Shown here one piece after another: positions 17,293 through 25,738 of a stretch of DNA of 64,000 nucleotides. A program made the translations under genes and the position numbers. This stretch comes from Streptomyces sp. SDr-06. Lineage in GTDB: Bacteria > Actinomycetota > Actinomycetes > Streptomycetales > Streptomycetaceae. The notes under the pieces are model-generated. The model saw nothing but the letters and a program-made list of their open reading frames with translations, searched no databases and was not told where the DNA came from. The DNA is taken from contig NZ_QOLA01000002.1 in the NCBI RefSeq assembly GCF_003324565.1, forward strand, positions 682,001 through 746,000. The letters are read 5' to 3'. How positions within the stretch are numbered: position 1 is the stretch's first letter; every line of letters begins with the position of its first letter.

Positions 17293-18533
17293 CCCCCCGT
17301 GCGCCGATCGGCGCCCCGCGCCACGACGACCGCCGCCGCACCTATCCCGCGCTGGGCGCCCGGTCGCAGCGGAGCGGGACGTGGTGGGGCGACGCCTGGG
17401 TGGAGGCCCTGGAGGAACTCGCCCTGGACGCCGCCCGGCTGGCCCGCGGACGCGCCTACGCCGAAGCCGGCCACGTCGACGCGATCACGGTCACGCCGGG
17501 CCGGATCACGGCGTACGTCCACGGTTCCCGCCCGCGCCCCTACCGTACGGAGCTGCGGCTGCGCACGCTGCCCGACCAGGCGTGGGAGGACTTCCTCGAC
17601 ACCGCGGCCCGGGCGCCGGCGCACATCGCCGCACTGCTCGACAAGGACCTTCCGCACGCGCTGGCCGACGAGGCGGCACTGCTGCCCGGTTCGGGCGACC
17701 TCATCCCCGACTGCTCCTGCCCCGACGACGGCTACCCCTGCAAGCACGCGGCGGCCCTCTGCTACCAGGCGGCCCGGCTCTTGGACGAGGACCCGTTCGT
17801 GCTGCTGCTGATGCGGGGGCGCGGCGAGCAGGAGGTGCTCGCCGCGCTCACCCGGCGCAACGCCGCCCGCATGGCCGTGGAGCGGGTGGCCCCGTTGCCC
17901 CAACTGCCCGCCGTGCAGGCCCGTACGGCGGTCCAGCCGCGTACGCTTCCGCCCCTTCCGCCGCCGTTTCCCACGCCGCCCCGGCCGGGCCACCCGCCCG
18001 CCTTCCCCGAGGTGCACGGCGGCCCCGACCCGCTCTCCCTCGACCTCCTCGCCACCGAGGCGGCCATCCGCGCCCACACGTTCCTGGCCACCGGCGAGGA
18101 TCCGATCGCCCCGCTGTCCCCGTGGCAGGACGCGGTCCGGCTGGCCGCCGCCCACCCCGGCTCCGGCCTCACCTCGGCGACCCGCGCCCTCTACACCTCC
18201 CTGACCCGGGCCACCGACCGCACCCCCACCGACCTGGCACGTGCGGTGGCCGCCTGGCGGCAGGGCGGCATCGAGGCGCTCGCCGTGCTCGAAGCCCCCT
18301 GGGACCCACCCGCGGGCCCCTTCGACCGGGCCCGCCCCGCCCTGAGCGCCGCCGGGTTCCCCGACTTCCGGCCCAGCCGCAACCGCCTCACCACCCCCAC
18401 CATCCAGCTCCGCTACGGACGCGACGGCCTCTGGTACGGCTACGAGTCCGACCCCGGCAGGGAGGACTGGTGGCCCCGCGGCACCCCGGACCCGGACCCG
18501 GTCGGCGCCCTCACAGCCCGCCTGGGCGGCTGA
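17289..18533 (+). CDS. SWIM zinc-finger protein
   Basis: A 414-residue protein with the SWIM zinc-finger pattern CxC...CxH, seen as DCSCPDDGYPCKHAAALC at about residues 139-156. SWIM domains bind DNA or proteins and are commonly encoded beside SNF2 ATPases (established genomic association). A Pro-rich linker (about 217-235) separates it from a C-terminal helical domain of unknown role. The start codon overlaps the SNF2 stop by four bases (ATGA), implying translational coupling and one complex. The shared promoter has a DNA-damage motif. No membrane or signal segment. Confidence 0.88.
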   Translation: MTPRAPIGAPRHDDRRRTYPALGARSQRSGTWWGDAWVEALEELALDAARLARGRAYAEAGHVDAITVTPGRITAYVHGSRPRPYRTELRLRTLPDQAWEDFLDTAARAPAHIAALLDKDLPHALADEAALLPGSGDLIPDCSCPDDGYPCKHAAALCYQAARLLDEDPFVLLLMRGRGEQEVLAALTRRNAARMAVERVAPLPQLPAVQARTAVQPRTLPPLPPPFPTPPRPGHPPAFPEVHGGPDPLSLDLLATEAAIRAHTFLATGEDPIAPLSPWQDAVRLAAAHPGSGLTSATRALYTSLTRATDRTPTDLARAVAAWRQGGIEALAVLEAPWDPPAGPFDRARPALSAAGFPDFRPSRNRLTTPTIQLRYGRDGLWYGYESDPGREDWWPRGTPDPDPVGALTARLGG

Positions 18534-18584
18534 CCCGCGAGGGGGGCGTAGCAGAAACGCAGGGCGGAACCCTCGGGGCGGGGC

Positions 18585-19127
18585 TCATGTGTGGGCAGCC
18601 CACTCGATCAGCCTGGTGAAGTCGGCTTCCCGCAGGCCCCGGCGCGGGTGCACCCGCACCAGCAGGGCGCGCGCGTCATGGGTGTCGCGCACATAGGTCT
18701 CGTCCAGATCGGTGATCATGTCGTCGACCCAGGCGAACGGGCGTCCCGCGGCCCACTTCAGCAGCGGTCTGGTCTTCCAGTACAAGCCGTCCGGGTCGGT
18801 GGCGAAGAGTTCGGGCCACGCGATGAAGGGGAGGTCGGCAGGGAGGCCGATGGCGGGGGCGATCATCTCGTTCGCCTCGTTCATCCACGTGGTGGCCCAG
18901 GCCAGTTCGTACGGCAGGGAGCGCAGGCGGGGCCCGTGAGCCGGGTTGAGGTAGACGCGCAGTCCGCGCCGGTGCGGGCGGGAGCCCGGGGTCTGGCGGG
19001 AGAGCCAGTTCGACGGGTGGAGCCGGTGGGTGCGGTAGCCGCGCAGATGGGGGAGGCGGGCCGCGTACGGGTTGAGGGGGCCGTCCACGTCGAGGAGCAG
19101 TAAGGGGCGGTCCGGCGCAGTCGTCAT
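18585..19127 (-). CDS. HAD-like hydrolase, uncharacterised
   Basis: A 180-residue cytoplasmic protein whose N-terminus LLLLDVDGPLNPY matches HAD motif I (DxDGxxNP), with a later WVDDMITDLDE acidic motif that would fit HAD motif IV. The middle contains ELAWATTWMNEANEMIAP, typical of a small streptomycete HAD-like family often annotated as hypothetical. Phosphatase activity is inferred only. ATG 19125-19127 is preferred over an upstream in-frame ATG because it starts right before the motif. It is convergent with the SWIM gene. The 267 bases to the next gene hold no feature that I can support. Confidence 0.75.
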   Translation of the reverse strand: MTTAPDRPLLLLDVDGPLNPYAARLPHLRGYRTHRLHPSNWLSRQTPGSRPHRRGLRVYLNPAHGPRLRSLPYELAWATTWMNEANEMIAPAIGLPADLPFIAWPELFATDPDGLYWKTRPLLKWAAGRPFAWVDDMITDLDETYVRDTHDARALLVRVHPRRGLREADFTRLIEWAAHT

Positions 19128-19394
19128 GGGGGAGGGATACCCACGCCGGTGCTCCAAGTGGCCTGAAAGGGAGGGGAGTTGCGGAGGCCGGGCATCCGTT
19201 CGCGTCGCGGGTGAGGCGTATGCCCCTTTCGTAGCGGTCTCAGCCGCCCGAGGCCGTCACCGACTCGCGGGTTTCCGGGCCCAAACCAGCGAGACCAGCA
19301 GGACCGCCGCCCGCCAGTGCATCGAGCCTCTCAGGCCCGGGTGCTCCAGGCGCACGGGCAGGAGGAACGTGCCGACCCCGCCGAGGCGAAATTC

Positions 19395-20249
19395 TTACGC
19401 AAGGGGCCGGTCTTCCGGCGCCCAAGATGTCAGCTCGTTCGGCGCTTTCACGCGGCCGCCCGGCACGGGGGACATCTCGCCCGGCGGCGCGGACACCTCG
19501 TCCGGCACCTCGGACGTGGTCTCCTCCCGCGCCCAGGAGGCCAGCACGGCGTCGATGGCGGCGGCGACCCGGGCCCGCGCCCGGTTGTGCGGGACCCGCG
19601 CCATGAGCAGCGCGTCGTACTCCGTGTCCAAGTGGCGGACGGAGGCGCGGACGGCCGCCGTCACCGCCCCTTCGTCCAGTGCCCGGCCCGCCGCCGACCG
19701 GCCCACCCTGCCGCTGCCGCGCACCGAGGTGTGCTCGGCGATGTCGCGGGCCCGCTCGGCCGGGCAGCTGGGGAAGAGCCGCAGGATCTCGGCGGTCAGC
19801 TCGACGGTGAACCGTACGTCCTGCGCGGCCCGGCGCTCCGCGTCGCGTGCCCGCCGACGGGCCCGGGCCTCCGCGTCGGCCAGGCACGCGGTCTCCGCCG
19901 CGACGAGCGCGGTCTCCTCGACGAAGACGCCCTGGCGTTCGTAGCGCCGCCGGCGCCGGTTGAAGCGGACCACGACGGCGGACAGTGAACTGCCCGCGCG
20001 GGCGCGGCGGGTGAGCGCGGTGTCTCCGCGCGGCAGGAAGACCAGATGTCCCAGGTCCGCACAGTCCAGGCAGTGCGGCGAGCCGGACTCCAGGACGAGA
20101 CGTCTGAGCGGACCGCGATCGCATGCGGCGCACCGGTGATGCCGGCGGGGTTCTATGACGAGAATGGCGACGGCCTCCTCCTGGTGCGCGACCCTGCGGG
20201 GACGGTCGCGTGTGCGTGCGGCGTGGTGCTCGTGATCACCTGCGGCCAC
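19395..20249 (-). CDS. DUF2293 domain protein (start uncertain)
   Basis: Uncharacterised DUF2293 protein. A zinc-ribbon-like start (CAACDRGPLRR...CLDCADLGHL, four Cys in two CxxC pairs) is followed by FLPRGDTALTRRAR, an Arg-rich helix with FNRRRRRYERQGVFVEE, and the DUF2293 domain with AEHTSVRGSGRVGRSAAG and VRHLDTEYDALL. Nucleic-acid or RNA binding is plausible but unproven. The coordinates use a GTG at 20249, which has no good ribosome-binding site. The conserved part starts later, and an AGGAGGAGG at 20174-20182 (minus strand) is 8 bases before ATT at 20165, which may be the true start (257 codons with the stop). No ATG, GTG or TTG is well placed. Confidence 0.75.
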   Translation of the reverse strand: MAAGDHEHHAARTRDRPRRVAHQEEAVAILVIEPRRHHRCAACDRGPLRRLVLESGSPHCLDCADLGHLVFLPRGDTALTRRARAGSSLSAVVVRFNRRRRRYERQGVFVEETALVAAETACLADAEARARRRARDAERRAAQDVRFTVELTAEILRLFPSCPAERARDIAEHTSVRGSGRVGRSAAGRALDEGAVTAAVRASVRHLDTEYDALLMARVPHNRARARVAAAIDAVLASWAREETTSEVPDEVSAPPGEMSPVPGGRVKAPNELTSWAPEDRPLA

Positions 20250-20414
20250 GTGTGTCGCCTGCGGGAGGTCGCCCGGCCGGCCGGGTTCGACCGTGGGGGC
20301 AGTCGCTCGGCATGGTCCAGCCGTCTGCCGCCCGCGCGGGGGCTGTGCGGCCGGTCGGCCGTCGACTCTCCGTCGGTGGACGCGCGGGGCCCTTCGGGCT
20401 CCTCCCCTTCTCTG

Positions 20415-20461
20415 ATGCCCCGCCCAATGGCCCGTGGAACAAGGGGGGTTGGGTGGGGCAT
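20415..20461. repeat. 13-bp inverted repeat in divergent intergenic region
   Basis: ATGCCCCGCCCAA (20415-20427) and TTGGGTGGGGCAT (20449-20461) form a 13-bp stem with one G-T pair and a 21-base spacer. It lies between the DUF2293 and uridine-kinase-like genes; operator or attenuator are both possible. The rest of this 294-base gap shows no gene. Confidence 0.45.
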
Positions 20462-20543
20462 GAACGTCGGAAGGCGGGCTCTCGCGGCCTCCGACGGCGG
20501 TCAGGAAGCCGCGTACGCAGAAGGCACCGCGCATGATGGGGGC

Positions 20544-21188
20544 GTGCGATTCGAAGCGATCACCTGGGAACGGCTGACCGACGCCCTCGCGGAGCGGGTC
20601 ATGGGCCTGAAGCCCGCCGACGGCGGGCCATGGCTGCGCATCGGCGTCGACGGAGCCCCGGCGGCCCGCCCCGAAGAGCTGTCCCGGCGCATCGCGGAAT
20701 CGCTCCGCCTGCGCGGCAGGTCCGTCCTCGCCGTCTCCACCGAGGGATTCCTGCGCCCCGCCTCGCTACGGTACGAATTCGGCCGCGAGGACCCGGACAC
20801 GTACTACGACGGCTGGTTCGACACGGGCGCGCTGTGGCGGGAGGTCTTCGGGCCGCTGGACCCGGGCGGCACCGGTCGCGTGCTGCCCGATCTGTGGGAC
20901 CCGGCGACCGACCGGGCCACCCGAAGCCCCTACCAATCACTCCCGGAAGGAGGGGTGTTGCTCGTGCACGGCCCGATGCTCCTGGGTCGTTGGTTCCCCT
21001 TCGACCTCACCGTGCACCTCCGCCTGTCTCCGTCCGCGCTGCGCCGCCGAACCGACGAGCGTGCCCGCTGGACGCTTCCCGCCTTCGCTCGGTACGACAC
21101 GGAGGTGCGACCGGCCGAGGCGGCCGATGTGGTGGTACGGGTCGACGACGTTCGGCATCCGGCCTGGGGAGTGACAGACGGGGGATGA
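20544..21188 (+). CDS. Uridine kinase-like protein with degenerate P-loop
   Basis: A 214-residue protein related to the uridine kinase/phosphoribulokinase fold. Conserved landmarks are VRFEAITWERL, VLAVSTEGFLRPASLRYEFGREDPDTYYDGWFD, and a C-terminal VHLRLSPSALRRRT arginine lid. However the expected P-loop (GxxGxGKS/T) reads GVDGAPAARPEELSRR: both the Gly before Lys and the Lys itself are absent. It may be catalytically dead or may use phosphate differently. GTG 20544 begins the conserved part; an in-frame ATG at 20460 would add 28 residues. It converges on the pseudouridine kinase gene across a repeat tract, giving a small nucleoside-themed neighbourhood. Confidence 0.75.
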   Translation: MRFEAITWERLTDALAERVMGLKPADGGPWLRIGVDGAPAARPEELSRRIAESLRLRGRSVLAVSTEGFLRPASLRYEFGREDPDTYYDGWFDTGALWREVFGPLDPGGTGRVLPDLWDPATDRATRSPYQSLPEGGVLLVHGPMLLGRWFPFDLTVHLRLSPSALRRRTDERARWTLPAFARYDTEVRPAEAADVVVRVDDVRHPAWGVTDGG

Positions 21189-21318
21189 TCAATGACAGAT
21201 AGGGGATGACGAATGACAGATGACAGATGGCGGATGGCGAAGGACGGATGAGGGATGGCGGATGACGGACTGAGGGTGACGAATGACGGACGGCGAACGA
21301 CAGAGGGCAGGTGACAGA
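21172..21318. repeat. Degenerate GATGACG/GATGGCGG-type tandem repeat tract
   Basis: About 145 bases of imperfect 6-9-bp units (variants of ATGACAGAT, ATGACGAAT, ATGGCGGAT, ACGGATGAG) fill the gap between two convergent genes and reach the last codons of the uridine-kinase-like gene. AT content is much higher than the surroundings. It looks like a decayed short tandem repeat. Confidence 0.8.
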
Positions 21319-21330
21319 TTCCGTCGGTTG

Positions 21331-22257
21331 TCACTCCCAACCCAGCGGCGGCCGTCCTCCCACCACCCTCACGGCCAGGGCCCCTGCCCGGCACCCCGCC
21401 TCCGCCGCCTCGGCAGGGGGCGCGCCCCGCAGGCGGGCGGCGAGGAAGGCGCCCGTGAAGGCGTCGCCCGCGCCCGTGGAGTCCAGGGCCACCACCTCCG
21501 GTGCCGCGACCCTCGCGATGACCTCCCCGGCGGACGCGACCAGCGCCCCGGCCGTCCCCAGCGTGACCGCCACCAGCGGGAACCGGCGACTCAACTTGGC
21601 CGCCGCGTCGGCGGGTTCCGGGAGCCCGGTCAGGAAGGCCGCCTCGTCCGCGTTGGGGAGCAGGACGTCCGCGCCCTCGGTCATGTCCAGGAACCGCTCG
21701 ATGCCCAGGGCTCCGATGAAGCCGGTCGACGCCGGGTCCAGGCTCACGGTGACCCCGGCCCGGCGGGCCGACTCCCTCGCGGCGAGGGCGAGTTGACGGC
21801 TCCGGTCGGCGAACAGGAGGTAGCCCGAGAGGTGGAGGTGGGCGATGCCGTCGAGGAGGTCCGGCGACCAGTCGGCGGGGTTCATGCGGTGCACGGCGCC
21901 GCTGTCGGTCAGAAAGGTGCGTTCCGCCGTCGCCGTGTCGACCAGGGCGATCACGGTCGCGGTGGGTGCGTCGGCGTCCGGGATCAGCAGCGGGCGCACG
22001 CCGCAGCTGCGCAGGCGGAGGTCGTGCCAGCCGGCCGTGTCCTGCCCGACCCGGGCGAGCAGCCGCACGTCCGGGCAGCCCGAACGGGCCGCCCAGCAGG
22101 CCGCGTTGGCGCCCGCCCCGCCCGGCACCGTACGGATGTCGGCCACGGTGTCCGTGGCGATGGCGAGCGGCCCGCGGTGGCGGGCGACCACATCGGTGAC
22201 CACGTCCCCGACGACGAGGAGCCCACCATTCGCGCAGCCGGGCCCGGCACCGGTCAC
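21331..22257 (-). CDS. psuK: PfkB-family kinase, probable pseudouridine kinase
   Basis: A 308-residue ribokinase/PfkB carbohydrate kinase. GLLVVGDVVTDVVARH opens the fold, PGGAGANAACWAA is the substrate-side GG motif, and LDSTGAGDAFTGAFLAA contains the anion hole and catalytic Asp. Its GTG start overlaps the stop of psuG by four bases (GTGA), so they form one operon. By that context it is best called pseudouridine kinase, which makes pseudouridine 5'-phosphate for PsuG; a general PfkB sugar kinase cannot be excluded. Cytoplasmic. Confidence 0.85.
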   Translation of the reverse strand: MTGAGPGCANGGLLVVGDVVTDVVARHRGPLAIATDTVADIRTVPGGAGANAACWAARSGCPDVRLLARVGQDTAGWHDLRLRSCGVRPLLIPDADAPTATVIALVDTATAERTFLTDSGAVHRMNPADWSPDLLDGIAHLHLSGYLLFADRSRQLALAARESARRAGVTVSLDPASTGFIGALGIERFLDMTEGADVLLPNADEAAFLTGLPEPADAAAKLSRRFPLVAVTLGTAGALVASAGEVIARVAAPEVVALDSTGAGDAFTGAFLAARLRGAPPAEAAEAGCRAGALAVRVVGGRPPLGWE

Positions 22258-23168
22258 AGCGCGGCCGCGATGTCCGCGGCCAGCCGCACGTTCCCGCGGA
22301 CCGCCGCCACGTTCGCCTCGAGGGAGGCCCCGTTCGTGTGCTCGACCAGGTAGTCGAGGAGGAAGGGGGTGACCGCCTGGCCCGTGAGGCCCGCGGCGCG
22401 GCAGGCGGCGAGACCCGCCGCGAGCACCTCGTCGTGCAGCCGGGGGTCGAGCTGCTCGGTCTCGGGCACCGGATTGGCCACGATCACCGCCGATTCGAGC
22501 GCGAGCGAGCGGTGCGCGCGCAGCACGTCCGCGGCCTCGCCGGGGGTGTGCACCGTCCAGTCGACGGGCTCGCCGGAGCTGGCGAGGTAGAACCCGGGGA
22601 AACGGTCCGTGCCGTAGCCCAGCACGCCGATGCCGAGTGTCTCCAGGCGCTGGAGCGTGGCCGGTACGTCGAGAATGGACTTCACGCCCGCGCACACCAT
22701 CGCGATCGGCGTCCTGGCGAGCAGCCGCAGGTCCGCCGACTCGTCCTGCGTCTCGGTCCACGCGCGGTGGACGCCGCCGAGACCGCCGGTCGCGAAGACG
22801 CGCAGGCCCGCCCGCGCGGCCAGGAACGCGGTGCCCGACACGGTCGTCGCGCCGCTCGCGCCGGTCGCCAGCGCCATCGGCAGGTCGCGGTGCCCGAGCT
22901 TGCGCAACTCCTCGTTGGCGACCCGCTCCAGCTGCGCCTTGTCGAGACCCACCCGGGGCCGTCCGTCGAGCACGGCGATGGTCGCGGGAACGGCTCCCCG
23001 GGCCCGTACCAGCTGCTCCAGCTCGGTGGCGACCCGCAGATTGCGCGGCCGGGGGAGGCCGTGCGAAATGATCGTCGACTCCAGAGCGACGACCGGGCGG
23101 CCCTCGGCGAGAGCCGTCCGCACTTCTTCCGACACCGTGGTCTCATCAGGTACGTCGTCAAAGGGCAT
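22254..23168 (-). CDS. psuG: Pseudouridine-5'-phosphate glycosidase
   Basis: Reversibly splits pseudouridine 5'-phosphate into uracil and ribose 5-phosphate, cleaving a C-C glycosidic bond. The 304-residue length matches the family. Family hallmarks are VALESTIISHGLPRP (with the active-site Glu), ATGGLGGVHR, VCAGVKSILDVPATLQRLETLG (the Schiff-base Lys in GVKSILD) and LANPVPE-type VIVANPVPE with the late LEANVAAVRGN. It is the first gene of a psuG-psuK operon. ATG at 23166-23168 follows a GGGATGGGA sequence. About 240 bases upstream, before the divergent cupin gene, carry no other gene. Confidence 0.95.
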   Translation of the reverse strand: MPFDDVPDETTVSEEVRTALAEGRPVVALESTIISHGLPRPRNLRVATELEQLVRARGAVPATIAVLDGRPRVGLDKAQLERVANEELRKLGHRDLPMALATGASGATTVSGTAFLAARAGLRVFATGGLGGVHRAWTETQDESADLRLLARTPIAMVCAGVKSILDVPATLQRLETLGIGVLGYGTDRFPGFYLASSGEPVDWTVHTPGEAADVLRAHRSLALESAVIVANPVPETEQLDPRLHDEVLAAGLAACRAAGLTGQAVTPFLLDYLVEHTNGASLEANVAAVRGNVRLAADIAAAL

Positions 23169-23407
23169 GTCCCATCCCTGGCGCGCCCGGAAGCCGGGTA
23201 AACGTTCTGCCGCACGGGCCGGGCCCCCGGGCGGCCGGAACCGCGCGGCGCACGCCGATGGGGGCCAACTCCGCGCCGGACGGGCCTGTTTGCCCGCTCG
23301 TGTACGAGACCCGGGGGACGCGCTGGACAGACTGTCGCGCGGGAGGCCCCGGACCTGGCCGGACTGTCGGTCAACGTCCGGGCCCGGCCCGGCTAGATTG
23401 ACCGGCC

Positions 23408-23818
23408 ATGAGCCCCCTGGACCATCCCTCTGTCATGCCGCTCGGCGACGCACCGCTGGGCCGGGCCCCGCTCGGGCCCGCCTCCTTCGCCGTGCGGGTC
23501 GGCGACGCCGAGCTGGAACCGGAGCCGCTCGCTCCCGAACAGATCGTCTCCGGCGCCCCGGAGGTGACGGGGAAGGTGCTGTGGGAGTCGCCGGACGGGA
23601 AGCAGATCCGGGGCATCTGGCAGATCACGCCCGGTGTGGTGACCGACACCGAGGCCGACGAGCTCTTCGTGGTCGTCAGCGGACGCGCCACCGTCGAGGT
23701 GGAGGGCGGCGACACCCTGGAGATCGGACCGGGGGACGCCTGCGTGCTGCGCGCGGGCGACCGCACCACCTGGACCGTCCACGAGACGCTGCGCAAGGCC
23801 TACCACATCAGTCTGTAG
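23408..23818 (+). CDS. Cupin domain protein
   Basis: A 136-residue single-domain cupin (Cupin_3 type, related to (S)-ureidoglycine aminohydrolase-like sugar-binding folds). The barrel runs from about residue 55: GIWQITPGVVTDTEADELFVVVSGRATVE, then IGPGDACVLRAGDRTTWTVHETLRKAYH. Ligand unknown; few metal-binding His are visible, so a non-metal role is possible. TAGATT at 23394-23399 sits 8 bases before the ATG with no Shine-Dalgarno, so the mRNA may be leaderless. Its stop codon lies inside the tail of the convergent MFS gene (11-base overlap). Confidence 0.8.
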   Translation: MSPLDHPSVMPLGDAPLGRAPLGPASFAVRVGDAELEPEPLAPEQIVSGAPEVTGKVLWESPDGKQIRGIWQITPGVVTDTEADELFVVVSGRATVEVEGGDTLEIGPGDACVLRAGDRTTWTVHETLRKAYHISL

Positions 23819-25118
23819 CGGCGGCGGCCCCGCCCGGCCCCCGATCCGCGGGCCGCCGGGAGGTGAACAGCGTCAGGGCCGCCATCGGCAGCAGCAGCGA
23901 GGCACCGGCCGCGTTCAGCCAGCCGTAGCCCGCCCGCGCCACGACCAGACCGGCCGCCAGGCCGCCGAGCCCCGCCGCCACGTTCATGGTCAGATCGCAC
24001 AGGCCCTGCACGGCGGCGCGGGCGGGCCCCGGCACCGAGTCGGTCAGCAGGACCGAACCCGACACGAGCCCCGCCGACCAGCCGAGGCCGAGCAGGAAGA
24101 GCCCGGCCATGGTCTGTCCGTGGCTCCCGCCCGCGGTGCCCGCCAACAGGGCGGCGCAGCACAGCAGTCCGGCCGCCAGACCGATCACGGCCAGCCGCCC
24201 GAGCCGGTCGGCGAGCCACCCCATCACCGGCGAGAACGCGTACATCCCCGCGATGTGCAGACTGATGACCAGGCCGATCAGCTCGATGTCCGCGCCGTGC
24301 CGGGTCAGCGCGACCGGCGTCATCGACATGATCGACACCATGGCGGTGTGCGACACGGCGACGGTGACGAGCGCCAGGCGCGCCCGCGGCGAGTTCCTGA
24401 CCGCCGTGACCCCGGCCCGCAGCGAGCGGGCCGCTGCGGGCTGCGCCGCGCCGCCGTCCAGCGCGCGGGCGGTGAGCAGCGGGTCGGGCCGCAGCAGTAC
24501 GCCGACGAGCACGGCCGCCAGCAGGAACACCCCGGCCGCCCACACGAACGGGCCCGCGGCCGCCGGTATGCCGAAGCGGGTGACGCTGCGGCCCGCGGGC
24601 GCGGCTATGTTCGGGCCGAGCACGGCACCGACCGTCGTCGCCCACACCACGGTGGAGATGGCTCGTGCCCGCCGCTCGGGCTCGGCGAGGTCGGCGGCGG
24701 CGTACCGGGCCTGGAGGTTGCCCAGGGAACCGGCGCCGAAGACGGCCATGCCGGACAGCAGCAGCGGGAAACTGGCGAGGACCGCTCCGGTGACCACGAC
24801 CACGGCGCCGACCGTCGCGAGAAGGTAGGCGAGCAGCAGCCCCGGGCGGCGGCCGCGCCGGGTCATCAGCGCGGCCAGCGGCATCGCGAGCAGCGCGGGC
24901 CCGGCCACCATGGACGCCGAGGCGAGCCCCGACAGGGCCTGACTGCCGCTGACCTCGGCCGCCAGCACGGCGGCCAGCGCGATCCCCGTGCCGTTCGCGA
25001 GCCCGCCGAGGATCTGGCTCGCGATCAGGACGGCGGTGATGCGGCGCCGCAGCGCGGGCAGGGCAGCCTGATCGGGCGCCGCACAGCCGGCGTCGAAAGC
25101 GTCGGGGAGCGTAGTCAC
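23808..25118 (-). CDS. MFS transporter
   Basis: A 436-residue major facilitator with about 12 hydrophobic helices. LAALMTRRGRRPGLLLAYLL carries the cytoplasmic motif A between helices 2 and 3 and GWLADRLGRLAVIGLAAGL its repeat between 8 and 9. The substrate is unknown; the overall look is that of drug- or metabolite-exporting actinobacterial MFS proteins. GTG at 25116-25118 gives a short soluble N-terminus before helix 1. Its last codons overlap the end of the convergent cupin gene by 11 bases. The alkyltransferase gene ogt lies 61 bases upstream in the same direction, so they may share a transcript and a DNA-damage promoter. Confidence 0.88.
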   Translation of the reverse strand: MTTLPDAFDAGCAAPDQAALPALRRRITAVLIASQILGGLANGTGIALAAVLAAEVSGSQALSGLASASMVAGPALLAMPLAALMTRRGRRPGLLLAYLLATVGAVVVVTGAVLASFPLLLSGMAVFGAGSLGNLQARYAAADLAEPERRARAISTVVWATTVGAVLGPNIAAPAGRSVTRFGIPAAAGPFVWAAGVFLLAAVLVGVLLRPDPLLTARALDGGAAQPAAARSLRAGVTAVRNSPRARLALVTVAVSHTAMVSIMSMTPVALTRHGADIELIGLVISLHIAGMYAFSPVMGWLADRLGRLAVIGLAAGLLCCAALLAGTAGGSHGQTMAGLFLLGLGWSAGLVSGSVLLTDSVPGPARAAVQGLCDLTMNVAAGLGGLAAGLVVARAGYGWLNAAGASLLLPMAALTLFTSRRPADRGPGGAAAATD

Positions 25119-25179
25119 CGGCGCAGTGTGCCAGCTCGTACGCCCGTCCGAAACAGGTGGGCCCGGGGAGCGCCGTCGC

Positions 25180-25731
25180 TCAGAACAGCGGCTGCGGCAG
25201 CACTCCTTCGAGCGCGAGCAGCCGTCTCTTGGTCTCCAGTCCGCCGCCGAATCCGCCGAGCCCGCCGCCGCTCTCCACCACGCGGTGGCAGGGCACGACG
25301 ACCGGCAGCGGGTTGGACCCCATGGCCGCCCCCACGGCCTGGGCCGCCGCGGGCTGGCCGACGCGGCGGGCCAGATCCCCGTACCCCACCACGGCCCCGT
25401 AGGGCACGCCCGCCGCCAGTTCGCGCAGCACCTGCCGGTTGAAGCCGGACGACAGCGACCAGTCGAGCGGCAGCGTGAACTCCCGCAGCCCGCCCGCGAA
25501 GTAGGACTCGATCTGGCGTATGGGCTCCTCCAGCGGGCCCGGCCTGCCGGGCACGGCCGGGGCGGGCTCAGTGCCGAGGCGGGCGGCCAGCGCGCGCACG
25601 GCCCGCTCGCGCACCGCCTCATCGGCGTGGAACACCACGTTCACCAGGCCCTGGCCCGTGGCGGCCAGGAGCAGCGGGCCGATGTCGCTCTCGACGACCG
25701 ACCATTCGACGCACCGCGCATCGCTGTTCAT
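25180..25731 (-). CDS. ogt: Methylated-DNA-[protein]-cysteine S-methyltransferase
   Basis: Repairs O6-alkylguanine (and O4-alkylthymine) by moving the alkyl group to its own cysteine in a suicide reaction. The 183-residue protein has an N-terminal MGMT ribonuclease-like domain and the C-terminal DNA-binding domain with GEVVGYGDLA-like AVVGYGDLARRVGQP, GSNPLPVVVPCHRV (active-site Cys148) and GGFGGGLETKRRLLALEG. The ATG at 25729-25731 lies 7 bases after the -10 box TACGGT of a PafBC-type promoter, so a leaderless damage-inducible mRNA is likely. The MFS carrier gene follows after 61 bases on the same strand. Confidence 0.95.
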   Translation of the reverse strand: MNSDARCVEWSVVESDIGPLLLAATGQGLVNVVFHADEAVRERAVRALAARLGTEPAPAVPGRPGPLEEPIRQIESYFAGGLREFTLPLDWSLSSGFNRQVLRELAAGVPYGAVVGYGDLARRVGQPAAAQAVGAAMGSNPLPVVVPCHRVVESGGGLGGFGGGLETKRRLLALEGVLPQPLF

Positions 25732-25738
25732 GCCGACC

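Noticed and set aside
19262..19330. Small minus-strand ORF beginning MHWRAAVLLVSLVW between the HAD-like and DUF2293 genes
   Set aside because: About 20 codons, no ribosome-binding site and no known counterpart; not supportable.
21172..21318. Short-repeat tract as a CRISPR array
   Set aside because: Units are 6-9 bp, imperfect and without spacers, and no cas gene is present.
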